Shown: positions 1-9,959 of the stretch, piece after piece
Position numbering within the stretch: the stretch's first letter is position 1
Layout of the letters: every line of letters starts with the position of its first letter
NCBI GenBank assembly: GCA_002716385.1
Contig: PBAX01000021.1
Span: 47,312-111,311, forward strand
DNA length: 64,000 nt
Origin: Phycisphaerae bacterium
GTDB lineage: Bacteria; Planctomycetota; Phycisphaerae; Phycisphaerales; SM1A02
Direction: 5' to 3'
Translations under genes and position numbers: made by a program
The notes under the pieces: generated by a model
What the model saw: only the letters and a program-made list of their open reading frames with translations
Database searches by the model: none
Told to the model about the DNA's origin: nothing

Positions 1-52
1 CAAGAAAGCTGACTACGCTTCTCCTACACCGATAGTTTATGCCCCCAAGCTC

Positions 53-1084
53 ATGAAGGCGAACACCACGATTGTTGTCGGAGCAGGCCCGATCGGCCTC
101 GAAACCACCGCCTGCCTCACACAGGCAGGGGTTGATGTCACATGCGTGGATGCCGGCCCCATCGGCGGAACAATCTTCTCGCTTTTTCCTCCGAATACGC
201 GCTTTTTCAGCTCACCTGAAAGACTGGCCATTGCGGGAATCGACATCCAGATACCCAATGAGGAGAAGGCGACACGGGAGGAATATCTCGCCTACCTGAG
301 ATCGGTCGCCATGACACTGAACCTTCCCATCAGAACCCACGAGGCCGTCGTCGGTGCCAGAAGGACCGGCGACAACTGGGTGCTCACCACCAGAAGCAGA
401 TCCGGCCAGATCAGCGACATGGAAGCCGCCAACATAGTCCTGGCCATCGGCGGAACTCATCGTCACCGGCCACTGGCCGTACCCGGGGAAGACCTCCCCC
501 ACGTCGATCATGAACTCGGTGATCCACACCGTTTCTTCGGACGGGATCTCGTGATCGTCGGGGGGAAGAACAGTGCGGCGGAAGCCGCTCTGCGATGCTG
601 GCGAGCAGGTGCGAGGGTGCACATCGTGCACAGAGGCGCATCTCTGCACGAAAGAGTGAAGTACTGGATCAAACCGGAAGTGGAATCGCTGATGAAAGAG
701 GGCCTGATTGGACACCGATTCAATTCCGTGGTCACACGCATCGAGCCCGATGCCGTCCATCTGACCTCCACCGATGAAAGGACGACATCCACCATTCCCT
801 GCCAGGACGTGCTGCTGATGATCGGCTACGAACAGGATCCAGCACTCTTCGAATTGTTCGGGATCTCCATGGAAGGTGAACAGAAGTCCCCCTGCCACGA
901 CCCTCGGACGATGGAGACGAATCAACGCGGCGTCTACGTCGCCGGCACAGCTGCCGCCGGCACCCAACAACGATTCAGGACGTACATCGAGAACTCCCAT
1001 GTCCATGCTGACCGAATCGTCGCTCACATAAAGGGCGATCCCCCGCCAAAGGAAGTACCGCCTCGCGATCTTCCCGAAGCCTGA
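53..1084 (+). CDS. YpdA-like FAD/NAD(P)-dependent disulfide oxidoreductase
   Basis: A 343-residue flavoprotein of the two-dinucleotide-binding-domain type. The N-terminus has the FAD-binding GAGPIG loop (residues 10-15). A second nucleotide loop, GGKNSAAE, lies near residue 170; this form is typical of the YpdA/Bdr family, which reduces bacillithiol disulfide with NADPH. The C-terminal GVYVAGTAAAGTQQ stretch matches the family's FAD-contact segment. No CxxC redox pair of the thioredoxin-reductase type was seen, again as in YpdA. Whether this organism makes bacillithiol is unknown, so the substrate is inferred. The ATG at 53 has no clear Shine-Dalgarno. The gene converges on yraN and the two coding regions overlap by 61 bases at their 3' ends. 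Confidence 0.8.
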   Translation: MKANTTIVVGAGPIGLETTACLTQAGVDVTCVDAGPIGGTIFSLFPPNTRFFSSPERLAIAGIDIQIPNEEKATREEYLAYLRSVAMTLNLPIRTHEAVVGARRTGDNWVLTTRSRSGQISDMEAANIVLAIGGTHRHRPLAVPGEDLPHVDHELGDPHRFFGRDLVIVGGKNSAAEAALRCWRAGARVHIVHRGASLHERVKYWIKPEVESLMKEGLIGHRFNSVVTRIEPDAVHLTSTDERTTSTIPCQDVLLMIGYEQDPALFELFGISMEGEQKSPCHDPRTMETNQRGVYVAGTAAAGTQQRFRTYIENSHVHADRIVAHIKGDPPPKEVPPRDLPEA

Positions 1085-1449
1085 TCGCCCCGATACTGCA
1101 CGACATTTCCGTAATGGTGAACCCGAGACCATGGCCACCGGGACAACTCGACGGTCATCACATCGACCCGCACCCGATGACGAGGAAATCGACTCGCCAG
1201 ACGTCTGGCCGACCGCCTCAGTCGCGCCCGCTTACCTTCGTCCACACGGTCGATCAGACGGGCATCGATCTGACGAGAGGACTTCACCTCGATGAATGAG
1301 ACGCTTATTCCATCGGGCGACTCCGCGATGACGTCGATCTCATCACATCCGACACGACGGTTCACATCGATGATTCTCCAACCTCGGCGACGAAGCCATC
1401 TTGCCGCTATCCGCTCGCCAACCGACCCGATCCCCGTGCTGGGTCTCAA
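1024..1449 (-). CDS. YraN/UPF0102 family endonuclease-like protein
   Basis: A 141-residue protein with the UPF0102 signature: GERIAARWLRRRGW at the N-terminus, then CDEIDVIAE and FIEVKSS. The D, E and EVK residues are arranged as in Holliday-junction-resolvase-like nucleases. The family's function is not settled; a role in DNA processing is usually assumed. It starts with ATG overlapping the stop of the upstream lipoprotein gene by four bases (ATGA), so it is probably translated from the same message. The C-terminal 20 residues, rich in Gly, Ser and Arg, lie in the overlap with the convergent YpdA-like gene and may be a variable tail. Confidence 0.85.
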   Translation of the reverse strand: MRPSTGIGSVGERIAARWLRRRGWRIIDVNRRVGCDEIDVIAESPDGISVSFIEVKSSRQIDARLIDRVDEGKRARLRRSARRLASRFPRHRVRVDVMTVELSRWPWSRVHHYGNVVQYRGDQASGRSRGGTSFGGGSPFM

Positions 1450-2732
1450 CGCCCTTCCTTGTAGCGGGAGAGCGCGATGGCGATGACTCTCATTTGCATC
1501 TCGTTGAGATTGTCGTAGATGCCAGCTTTCAGAAGCCCTTCGATGAAGTCCTGTCTTGCGCTGGTCATCCTGCGATTCATGATTTCGCCTTGCAACATGC
1601 TCTGCACGGCGGGGTCGTAGAGATCACGCTGCTGCGGCCGATCGATCTTGATCACGCTGACCCAGATCGTATAGCTGCCACGCTCAAAGGCATCGGAGGT
1701 CTCACCCGGGCCGAGACCCTCGAGATGTGATTTGTAGAAATCGGCGACTTCGATGTCGGCGATGCCATCCTTACCCATCTTGAAGTTGTCCCAGACACCA
1801 TCATCCGGCACGTCCGCCCAGGCTGCGACCACCTCGAAGGTGTCTCCGGCCTTGAACATCGCCTTAATGGTCTGGATCTTCTCGTCATTTCCCTTCGTGC
1901 GAACCCTGATACGACCGAGCGTGACGGTTGGATCCGGCTGGAACTGCGACTTGCGGGCGTTGTACAGACGCTCGACATCCTTCCATGACATCACGATGTT
2001 GGGCTGGATCTTCTCCTGCATCAAGGTCCTGATGAGAAGCTGATCCTCCTGCATCTTGAGATACTCTTCCCAGTTGAGACCTTCCTCACGCATGATCTGC
2101 TGCTCGGCCTCTCCGAAGACGCCGCCTCTTTCGCCGACAAGCTCCTCACGGAGATTCTCCATGAAGGCCATCAATCCGGTCTTCTCCTGAGCGGTCAAAG
2201 AAGCTCTCGCCTCGGAAAGATACAGCTCGTTGAGAACCAGATCCTGCAATTGAGATGCGACCAGCTTGATGAGTATCCGCTGAAACTGTTCCCATCTGGG
2301 AGGACTGACTTCCTCCACGAGCCTGAGGTACTCCGCATTCAACTGATCCGCGATAGGACCCAGCACCTCATCCGCATAGAGCGGGCGACCATTCACCTGC
2401 CCGACCAGACTGTCGATGATGACCGATTCGCCCGGTGCGACCCTGACATCGAAGAAGGTCTCCGATTCCAGCTCGTAGCCGTTGAAAAAATCCGCTTTTT
2501 CAGGAAGCCTGAATCCGGAAACGATCAGGGCCTCATCAGCCTCGACTGGATCAAGCCGTACCTGCTCGAATCTCGATTCATCCGCGAAATCAGCTATGGC
2601 GAGCCTGCTGGTCGCCCCTTCCTGCTGAGGCAGGCGTGACCCCCCGCATCCGATCAGGCAGGAGGCAGCAAGAAGGGCCGGAAGGCTCCATTCGAGTTTC
2701 AGGCTTTTAATCACAGCATTGATTCTACACAT
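1446..2732 (-). CDS. SurA/PpiC-like lipoprotein chaperone
   Basis: A 428-residue exported lipoprotein when read from the ATG at 2732. An N-terminal hydrophobic segment ends in the lipobox LIGC at residues 26-29. A longer reading frame to 2822 would place 30 extra residues before the signal and would cover the start of the divergent DUF1844 gene, so it was rejected. The middle (about residues 95-250) is helical and resembles a SurA N-domain with a GQVNGRPLYADEVL opening. The C-terminal part (about 265-400) resembles a parvulin domain but is degenerate. The likely role is periplasmic folding of outer-membrane or secreted proteins. It is followed by yraN with a 4-base overlap. Confidence 0.72.
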   Translation of the reverse strand: MCRINAVIKSLKLEWSLPALLAASCLIGCGGSRLPQQEGATSRLAIADFADESRFEQVRLDPVEADEALIVSGFRLPEKADFFNGYELESETFFDVRVAPGESVIIDSLVGQVNGRPLYADEVLGPIADQLNAEYLRLVEEVSPPRWEQFQRILIKLVASQLQDLVLNELYLSEARASLTAQEKTGLMAFMENLREELVGERGGVFGEAEQQIMREEGLNWEEYLKMQEDQLLIRTLMQEKIQPNIVMSWKDVERLYNARKSQFQPDPTVTLGRIRVRTKGNDEKIQTIKAMFKAGDTFEVVAAWADVPDDGVWDNFKMGKDGIADIEVADFYKSHLEGLGPGETSDAFERGSYTIWVSVIKIDRPQQRDLYDPAVQSMLQGEIMNRRMTSARQDFIEGLLKAGIYDNLNEMQMRVIAIALSRYKEGR

Positions 2733-2756
2733 GCTCAGCCCTCCACGCGGACAACG

Positions 2757-2762
2757 TATACT
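2757..2762 (+). promoter_or_regulatory. -10 element candidate for the DUF1844 gene
   Basis: TATACT followed by TT, 41 bases upstream of the ATG at 2804. No good -35 hexamer lies 16-18 bases upstream. The same TAYACTTT form occurs in front of purA and purC. Function is inferred from sequence only. Confidence 0.4.
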
Positions 2763-2803
2763 TTCGGCTCTGAAATACCCGTCTTGCCAGAAAGGACCGA
2801 CCA

Positions 2804-3262
2804 ATGACACAGGATGACACACCCAAGATTCAGGTTGACTCTGATTGGAAGGCCGAAGCCAAGGCGGAACAGGAGAAGCTGGCCGCTAACGAGGCCGCCA
2901 ACGAGGAAAAGCAGGATGCACGCGGACTGCCGCCAGCCGACTTCAAGGGCCTGATGAGCATTCTCGCCTCCCAGGCCATGATGGGCCTGGGCATGGTCCA
3001 GGACCCCGGCGGCAAGGGCGTCATGGTAGATCTGGAAGGCTCCAAGTTCGCCATCGATCTGCTCGGGGTTCTTCAGGAGAAGACCAAGGGCAATCTTGAA
3101 GATGACGAGGACAAGGAACTCACCCAGCTCGTCACGGAGCTCCAGTCACGTTTCGTTCAGATAACGCAGCTGATCGCCCAGCAAGCTGCCGCCGGTGCGC
3201 CCGGAATGGAAGCCGGTGGCGATACCGCTGCTGGCAGCGGAAGCCCGATCATCACACCCTGA
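2804..3262 (+). CDS. DUF1844 domain-containing protein
   Basis: A 152-residue soluble protein. Residues 1-45 are charged and rich in Ala, Glu and Lys. The DUF1844 core follows: PPADFKGLMSILASQAMM, GLGMVQDPGGKG, AIDLLGVLQEKTKGNL and a final amphipathic helix. DUF1844 proteins are widespread in planctomycetes and deltaproteobacteria and have no established function. The tail is rich in Gly and Ala. The ATG at 2804 has an AAAGGA Shine-Dalgarno nearby. The gene is divergent from the SurA-like lipoprotein and convergent with the membrane protein downstream. Confidence 0.88.
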   Translation: MTQDDTPKIQVDSDWKAEAKAEQEKLAANEAANEEKQDARGLPPADFKGLMSILASQAMMGLGMVQDPGGKGVMVDLEGSKFAIDLLGVLQEKTKGNLEDDEDKELTQLVTELQSRFVQITQLIAQQAAAGAPGMEAGGDTAAGSGSPIITP

Positions 3263-3288
3263 TTAGTTTACGCCGGCATGAAGCGTGC

Positions 3289-4668
3289 TCACCAGAGCCA
3301 ACTCGACGCCGAGAGTGAGAGATAGGCGATCAGCACAAGCGTCTGCAGGAACCAGGCCCAGCGTGGCAACATGCCGATCCAGAGCACGGGCATGGCGGCC
3401 GTCCAGGCCAGAATGAAGCGATCGAAGACGAATCCGTGCGTGAACATGTACAGACCCCAGGCGCAGAGCATGGTGAAGAACTGAAGTCTGGACAGGGTCG
3501 CGATGGACTCATCCGATCTGTACTGGAATGCCATAGCACCGAACGCCCCTAGTCCACCCAGACCTATCCCGCACAGAATGGACAGCGGAATCCACTGCAG
3601 TGATTCATCCGGTGACACACCGACAACCAATGAACGAGTCGGGCCGAGAAAGAGCGAAATGGACTTGACGTTGATCTCTTCCCAGAAATGGGGATCGATC
3701 AGATCGGGCGGAACCACGATGCCCATGAACAATCCCAGCAGTACACCCGCCGGTGCCCACCACCAGAAGACAAGATGACGATATCTGGCGAACCATACGA
3801 GCAGGAAGATCCCGAACAAGACGGCGAATGCCGCCCCGAAATAGGTCAGACTCTCCAGTCTCAGCCCCAGACCATGCATTCCCTGATAGTCGGAACTGAC
3901 CAGACCGCCCCATCTCATCCAAAGGGGAATCCTGAGCAGACCGGCGATGATGGATGCGACCCACCATGGCCAGCTCCTGAATCCATCTCGACAGAACAAG
4001 GCCAGACACACACCGCCGGCAAGCGGAACGACATGCACTCGACTGTGCAGAAGAACGACCAGGATGATCGCGTAGAGGAACGGCCCGAGAAATCCTCGGC
4101 CTGAACTTTCCGTACGATCCAGTCCCATGCCGCCTGGAAATTCGCGCATCGAACCCCAGATGACCACGGCCAGCATGATGGCGACACCAAGCACGTATGA
4201 CGGCTCACCCATGACCAGCTGGGCAAGCACGGCTTCGAATGGAAGCAGGAAGAGGCCAAGCGCGAGCAATGGAAGCGACGGCGGCGGTAGACCGCATCGC
4301 AGTGCCAGCCACATCAGCGGCAGCAAGGTCACAATGAAGCAGATCAGCGAAAGCAGCCGAAGCGTATTGACGGAATCCCCGAACAACTCGCCCCAGATCG
4401 CATAGGGCCAGATCATGGCCGGCCCCTTGGCCTCCTGGAAATCAATGGCCGTCTCAACCGTCCACCCCCGCTGAACAAGATCGGTGATCGGCACGAGTAT
4501 GTACCGCTCGTCCCAGGTAGGCCCCTTGTCCATGATGTTGGAGGACCATCGGAAGAAGAACGAGAGGACGATCACCAGAATGACCGAAAGACATGCCCAC
4601 CAAGCATCTCGACCCCGAGAAAGAGGCCTGGCCTGATCCTTCATGCCCAGCAATGGATCAAACCTCAT
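3289..4668 (-). CDS. Polytopic membrane protein, GT-C glycosyltransferase-like
   Basis: A 459-residue protein with about eleven hydrophobic membrane segments. After the first segment there is a loop with GPTWDERYILVP, which carries an acidic DE pair followed by an EAKGPAMIWP stretch. This is the layout of GT-C enzymes such as ALG10 or Pmt, where an acidic first loop binds the lipid-linked sugar donor. The ATG at 4668 follows an AGGGGG Shine-Dalgarno; the longer frame starts with TTG and is less likely. The start overlaps the end of the FkbM methyltransferase gene by 11 bases, suggesting co-translation and a shared role in glycan or lipid modification. The exact substrate cannot be told. Confidence 0.6.
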   Translation of the reverse strand: MRFDPLLGMKDQARPLSRGRDAWWACLSVILVIVLSFFFRWSSNIMDKGPTWDERYILVPITDLVQRGWTVETAIDFQEAKGPAMIWPYAIWGELFGDSVNTLRLLSLICFIVTLLPLMWLALRCGLPPPSLPLLALGLFLLPFEAVLAQLVMGEPSYVLGVAIMLAVVIWGSMREFPGGMGLDRTESSGRGFLGPFLYAIILVVLLHSRVHVVPLAGGVCLALFCRDGFRSWPWWVASIIAGLLRIPLWMRWGGLVSSDYQGMHGLGLRLESLTYFGAAFAVLFGIFLLVWFARYRHLVFWWWAPAGVLLGLFMGIVVPPDLIDPHFWEEINVKSISLFLGPTRSLVVGVSPDESLQWIPLSILCGIGLGGLGAFGAMAFQYRSDESIATLSRLQFFTMLCAWGLYMFTHGFVFDRFILAWTAAMPVLWIGMLPRWAWFLQTLVLIAYLSLSASSWLW

Positions 4669-5545
4669 CCGGCCCCCTTCGAACAGCAAGGATGTTCACA
4701 TAGGAACGACCGGGACAGGCCTTGTGCACGTCTGCCGCAGAAGCGGATTGAACCGTACCGTGAGCCTCATCGATGATAGAAAGGGCAAACCCGTCGGATT
4801 CCAGATCCGTCAGGACAGCCATCGGATCGGCTCCGGATTCCCTGAGCATCCATGGCGTGTATTCGATGATCATGCGAAGCTCACGATTGGATTCCATCGT
4901 TCGACGCATGCCTTCGAGAACGCTGGCCTCCGCCCCCTGCACATCCATCTTGACCATGTCAACCTTGCTGATTCCAGCAGATTCGAGCCAGGCATCGACC
5001 GAGACGACATCGGTCCGAACCGTCTTCGCACGAGTCGAACTTCCACGATAGAGACGGTGATCGCCAGTATTGAACGACGAGACCTGAAGCTCCAGCACTC
5101 CGGGGCTATTGGAAACGGCGGCAGGAACGACGGTCACATTCTGCACATTGTTCCGAGCGAGGTTCTCCTCCAGAAGACCTCGATTGGATGGGTGTGGTTC
5201 AAAGGCGATCACCCGCCCTGCTTCACCGACACGCCGTGCCGCCGGCAGTGTGTACAGACCCACATGCGCACCGATGTCGAGGAATACCATCCCAGACTCG
5301 AGCGCGTCCAGACACAGTCCTCGAGTGAAGGGCTCGTAGGTACCCGTCGAATGCAGCTCGAGTGTGACGCCAAAATCCCTTGGGTCGACCCTGAAGATCT
5401 GACCGTCAAGCTCGACCTCTTCGGGCTGACGACAAGACAGCATCCACAATCCCAGCCGACGAACCGGCCCGACGCCTTCGAGCACCGGTCGGATCAGAGG
5501 GGCCAGTCCCGATCGAAGCGTGTTGAAAAATCGATGTCCGCTCAT
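4658..5545 (-). CDS. FkbM family SAM-dependent methyltransferase
   Basis: A 295-residue protein. The SAM-binding motif is VFLDIGAHVGLYTLPAARR (near residues 87-105), followed by VIAFEPHPSNRGLLEENL and later VDMVKMDVQGAEASVLEGM, the KxDxQGxE motif that marks FkbM methyltransferases. These enzymes O-methylate sugars or small molecules and are common beside glycosyltransferases. The ATG overlaps the hemW stop by four bases, and the downstream GT-C-like gene overlaps its end, so hemW, this gene and the membrane protein look like one transcript. Confidence 0.88.
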   Translation of the reverse strand: MSGHRFFNTLRSGLAPLIRPVLEGVGPVRRLGLWMLSCRQPEEVELDGQIFRVDPRDFGVTLELHSTGTYEPFTRGLCLDALESGMVFLDIGAHVGLYTLPAARRVGEAGRVIAFEPHPSNRGLLEENLARNNVQNVTVVPAAVSNSPGVLELQVSSFNTGDHRLYRGSSTRAKTVRTDVVSVDAWLESAGISKVDMVKMDVQGAEASVLEGMRRTMESNRELRMIIEYTPWMLRESGADPMAVLTDLESDGFALSIIDEAHGTVQSASAADVHKACPGRSYVNILAVRRGPDEV

Positions 5546-6816
5546 TGAGTCGATCCCGTCCCGTCCCGAGGAGGCGGCGCCAGCAGATCGCCGGTCACCA
5601 CATTGGCCAGAAGAACACCCTGCTCACTCAGCCGCAGATGGCCATCGGACCATTCAAGCAGACCATCATGAAGGTGCTTATCCATGATCGGTCTGCGGCG
5701 GGCTCCACCTTCACCCGCAAGCATCTCTTCGATCGCCTCCTGGGGAAAACCAGCCATGCACCGAAGCCCCATCATCAACCGTTCGCCGATGCGGCCATCC
5801 TCATCCAGTCTTTCAAGGTCTCGTATGGGAGACAACCCCTCCGTCTCGAGATAGCGACCCAGCTTCGGGAGATTCCGCCATCTCCAGCCGTCGAGATGGC
5901 CAGAAGCCGACGGACCAAGCGGCCACCAGTTTCGATTATTCCAATACAAAAGATTGTGACGACAAGCCTCATCGGACCGGCTCCAGTTCGAGATCTCGTA
6001 CTGCTCGTATCCAGCCTGCCCGAGTCGCTCGATCGTCCATTCGTACATCTTCGCCTCGAGATCTTCATCCACTCGTTCCACTTCACCACGATCCAGTCGA
6101 CCTCGAAGCGGCGTGCCCGGCTCGTAGACCAGTCCATAGCAACTCAGATGCTCCGGACCGAACGCTATCGCCTGCTCGAGATCGGCCTGCCATTGAGTGA
6201 GAGACTGACCGGGGATGGCGAAAATCAGGTCCAGGGACAATCTGGAAATGCCCGCCTCCCTCAACCAGCCCAGTGATCGTTCGACCTTAGCTGGATCATG
6301 CAGCCTTTGGAGATTTCCAAGCAGTTCCGGATCAAAGGATTGAGCGCCGAGGCTGACTCGATTCACTCCACCATCGACGAGCACCTTCGCCAATTCGGGG
6401 GTCACCGTCTCGGGATTCGCCTCCACGGAGAATTCCGTGCCGGAAGAGAGGAACCGGTCGCTCAATGCGGCAAGGAGTCTGGCAAGTTCATCGAGAGGAA
6501 GAATGGTCGGCGTGCCACCTCCCACGAAGATCGAAGCCAGCTGATCCGACATGAGCGACGCGGGAGCAGCCTGAATCTCATCGATCATTCTGGCCACAAA
6601 GGCCGCTCGATCCGACTCGCGGCCGGCGAGCGTGAAGAAATCACAGTAATGACATCGATGTTCACAGAAAGGGACATGAGCATAGACCCCTTCGATGAAA
6701 GGATTTACGTCATCGGAAAATCGGATCATCGCGTCCAGATCCAGCGACTGCTCAGTCGGGTCCATACCCGGCTTGACGCTCGTGGTAACCTGAGGCAGCT
6801 GGAGATCGTCATTCAT
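5542..6816 (-). CDS. hemW: HemW-like radical SAM haem chaperone
   Basis: A 424-residue radical SAM protein. The cluster motif CEHRCHYCDFF (CxxxCxxC plus a fourth Cys-free extension) lies near residue 50 after YAHVPFC. GGGTPTIL and RVSLGAQSFDPELL follow as in HemW and the related oxygen-independent coproporphyrinogen oxidases. HemW lacks oxidase activity and acts in haem delivery; the length and the C-terminal HemN_C domain fit HemW better than HemN. The N-terminus has about 40 residues before the core, longer than usual, and the true start may be later. It heads the leftward transcript with the FkbM gene. Confidence 0.85.
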   Translation of the reverse strand: MNDDLQLPQVTTSVKPGMDPTEQSLDLDAMIRFSDDVNPFIEGVYAHVPFCEHRCHYCDFFTLAGRESDRAAFVARMIDEIQAAPASLMSDQLASIFVGGGTPTILPLDELARLLAALSDRFLSSGTEFSVEANPETVTPELAKVLVDGGVNRVSLGAQSFDPELLGNLQRLHDPAKVERSLGWLREAGISRLSLDLIFAIPGQSLTQWQADLEQAIAFGPEHLSCYGLVYEPGTPLRGRLDRGEVERVDEDLEAKMYEWTIERLGQAGYEQYEISNWSRSDEACRHNLLYWNNRNWWPLGPSASGHLDGWRWRNLPKLGRYLETEGLSPIRDLERLDEDGRIGERLMMGLRCMAGFPQEAIEEMLAGEGGARRRPIMDKHLHDGLLEWSDGHLRLSEQGVLLANVVTGDLLAPPPRDGTGSTQ

Positions 6817-6928
6817 CTGGATGGAACGCTCCTGGCCTGCCTATTCCGGGGAAACACCCCCGCGGACTCATATGCCGCACTTCAACGGCACATGTCCAGT
6901 CTACGCGGGAGGCTGCTGAAGGATACAC

Positions 6929-7279
6929 ATGCTGCCACTGAAGCTGATCATGAAGACCGAGGGTGACCACGAGCGGGTCTTCTCCATGCATCATGAGGAG
7001 ATGACCATAGGCCGGGATCTGTCCTGTGACTTGAGAATCCCGCTTCCACAGGTCTCCAGCCGGCATTGCCGGATCTCTGAACAGGGTGAAAATCGAATTC
7101 TCGAGAACCTTGATCGAAGCGTGGCGACCCACGTCAACGGCGAGAAAATCGAGCGGACGATCCTCCAGGACGATGATGTGGTCCAGATCGGCCCGGTCGT
7201 CTTCCACGTCTCGATTGGTGATGGTCCCGATGGCCGCACCTTCGAAATCCGACGTGAAGATGATGGCCCATCAGTCTGA
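6929..7279 (+). CDS. Single FHA-domain protein
   Basis: A 116-residue protein consisting almost entirely of one forkhead-associated domain. The conserved residues are visible: G28-R29 in TIGRDLSCD, S44-R45-H46 in VSSRHCRI, and the VNG turn near residues 68-70. FHA domains bind phosphothreonine peptides. There is no additional effector domain, so it is probably an adaptor in Ser/Thr kinase signalling, which is abundant in planctomycetes. No kinase gene is in the window. It is divergent from hemW. Confidence 0.85.
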   Translation: MLPLKLIMKTEGDHERVFSMHHEEMTIGRDLSCDLRIPLPQVSSRHCRISEQGENRILENLDRSVATHVNGEKIERTILQDDDVVQIGPVVFHVSIGDGPDGRTFEIRREDDGPSV

Positions 7280-7288
7280 ATCCGGGCA

Positions 7289-7477
7289 TCAGCCCACGAC
7301 TCTGGCAACGGGAGAGCCTTCCGTACCCGAGAGACGAATGCCGGGCACCCGGAGGGTGGACTCGCAATGACGGCAACGGACAAGATGCCCCCGAGCAGCC
7401 TTGGGGACTGCCAGAAGTCGCCGGCAGCAGAGGTTGGGACAACGGACTCGGAATCGTGTCGGGGCAGTCGTGTTCAT
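7289..7477 (-). CDS. Small zinc-ribbon protein
   Basis: A 62-residue protein read from the ATG at 7477. It contains VRCPNLCCRRLLAVP, then VRCRHCESTLRVP, giving a CxxxC/CC pair and a CxxC pair as in MJ0042-type zinc ribbons. Such small ribbons occur at the N-termini of larger planctomycete proteins; here it stands alone with a short tail. Function unknown. It converges on the FHA gene with a gap of nine bases and is divergent from purA. Confidence 0.6.
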   Translation of the reverse strand: MNTTAPTRFRVRCPNLCCRRLLAVPKAARGHLVRCRHCESTLRVPGIRLSGTEGSPVARVVG

Positions 7478-7592
7478 CGGTTTGCTCCTGGGGCAGGCCA
7501 CCGATCACGGTGGCATCAGTTCCTATCGGAGCGTTTGGAGACCTCCTTGAGATGAACGAGAGGGATGACCGACAGTTCCCCCCTCGCCCCCC

Positions 7593-7601
7593 TGCTACAC
7601 T
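7593..7601 (+). promoter_or_regulatory. Extended -10 promoter candidate for purA
   Basis: TGCTACACT followed by TT, 75 bases before the purA start. It has the TGn extension that can replace a -35 box; no good -35 is visible. The same CTGCTACACTTT string is found in front of purC. Confidence 0.45.
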
Positions 7602-7615
7602 TTCCAAGGCCCTGA

Positions 7616-9016
<1,401 letters not shown>

Positions 9017-9084
9017 AAAGCATTACCCGAACACACCCCGGAGACTCCGCCGTTCCGGAAGGCAATCGGACATCATCGTTTTCC

Positions 9085-9846
9085 ATGACATCAACCGAAT
9101 CCACATCCTCATTGCTTGAGATCTCAGGTGTTCCCCGAGAGCGGATCCCCAGACATATCGCCATCATCATGGATGGCAACGGACGATGGGCCGCCGAACG
9201 CGACGAGCCCCGGTTCCAGGGACATCGTGCCGGGGTCAAATCGGCCCGGCGCATCGTCGAACACTGCGCACGCGTGGGCGTGGGCACACTGACTCTCTAT
9301 TCCTTCAGCCAAGAGAACTGGAAACGACCCGCCAGCGAGGTCGATGCCCTGATGGGATTGCTCATCGAGGTACTTCCCGGGGAACAGGAGACCCTGCTCA
9401 ACAACAATGTGAGACTACGGGTGATCGGAAGCCGCGAGGGGCTCTCGAAGGAAGTTCTCCATGAACTCGATACCGCCTGCGAGAACACACGTCATTGCAC
9501 GGGCCTTCAACTGAACATCGCCATGAACTACGGGTCACGGCAGGAGATCATCGAAGCCGCTCGCATGCTGGCCGAACAGGCCAGGGCGGGAACGATCCAC
9601 CCCGAACAGATAGATGAACGGATTTTCAGCGAGGCGCTCTGGACCAGGGGCCAGCCCGATCCAGACCTGCTGATCCGCACCGCGGGCGAGTACCGGGTGT
9701 CCAACTATCTTCTGTGGCAGATCTCATATGCCGAGATACATGTCACAGATCTGCACTGGCCCGACTTCAACGAGCAGGCGCTGGAGGAGGCCATCCGGGA
9801 CTTCGCTGGCCGCAACCGTCGCTTCGGATCCCTCGAGAACTCCTGA
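9085..9846 (+). CDS. uppS: Undecaprenyl diphosphate synthase
   Basis: A 253-residue cis-prenyltransferase that makes the C55 carrier lipid for peptidoglycan and glycan assembly. The catalytic Asp30 sits in IAIIMDGNGRWA, and the C-terminal RTAGEYRVSNYLLWQ and AEIHVTDLHWPDF motifs bind the pyrophosphate of IPP. FSQENWKRP is also typical. There are about 20 extra residues before the core. It follows purA by 68 bases, in which a CCGGA...TCCGG hairpin can form, so whether it is cotranscribed with purA is uncertain. Confidence 0.95.
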   Translation: MTSTESTSSLLEISGVPRERIPRHIAIIMDGNGRWAAERDEPRFQGHRAGVKSARRIVEHCARVGVGTLTLYSFSQENWKRPASEVDALMGLLIEVLPGEQETLLNNNVRLRVIGSREGLSKEVLHELDTACENTRHCTGLQLNIAMNYGSRQEIIEAARMLAEQARAGTIHPEQIDERIFSEALWTRGQPDPDLLIRTAGEYRVSNYLLWQISYAEIHVTDLHWPDFNEQALEEAIRDFAGRNRRFGSLENS

Positions 9847-9863
9847 ACGGATCCGACCGCCTT

Positions 9864-9921
9864 CAATGAAAAGGAATCGTCCCGCCGACAAGCCATGGCA
9901 GCGGCGATGTGCGACGGGACG
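9864..9921 (-). terminator. Hairpin terminator candidate after the giant pseudopilin gene
   Basis: CGTCCCG (9878-9884) pairs with CGGGACG (9915-9921), with an inner CCG/CGG and GCCATGGC palindrome. On the minus strand the stem is followed by ATTCCTTTTCATT. It lies about 40 bases after the stop of the giant gene; it could also slow transcription from uppS on the other strand. Confidence 0.45.
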
Positions 9922-9959
9922 TTCCAGTAGTCGTGCGCAAGCGAAGGATACCTGCCATA

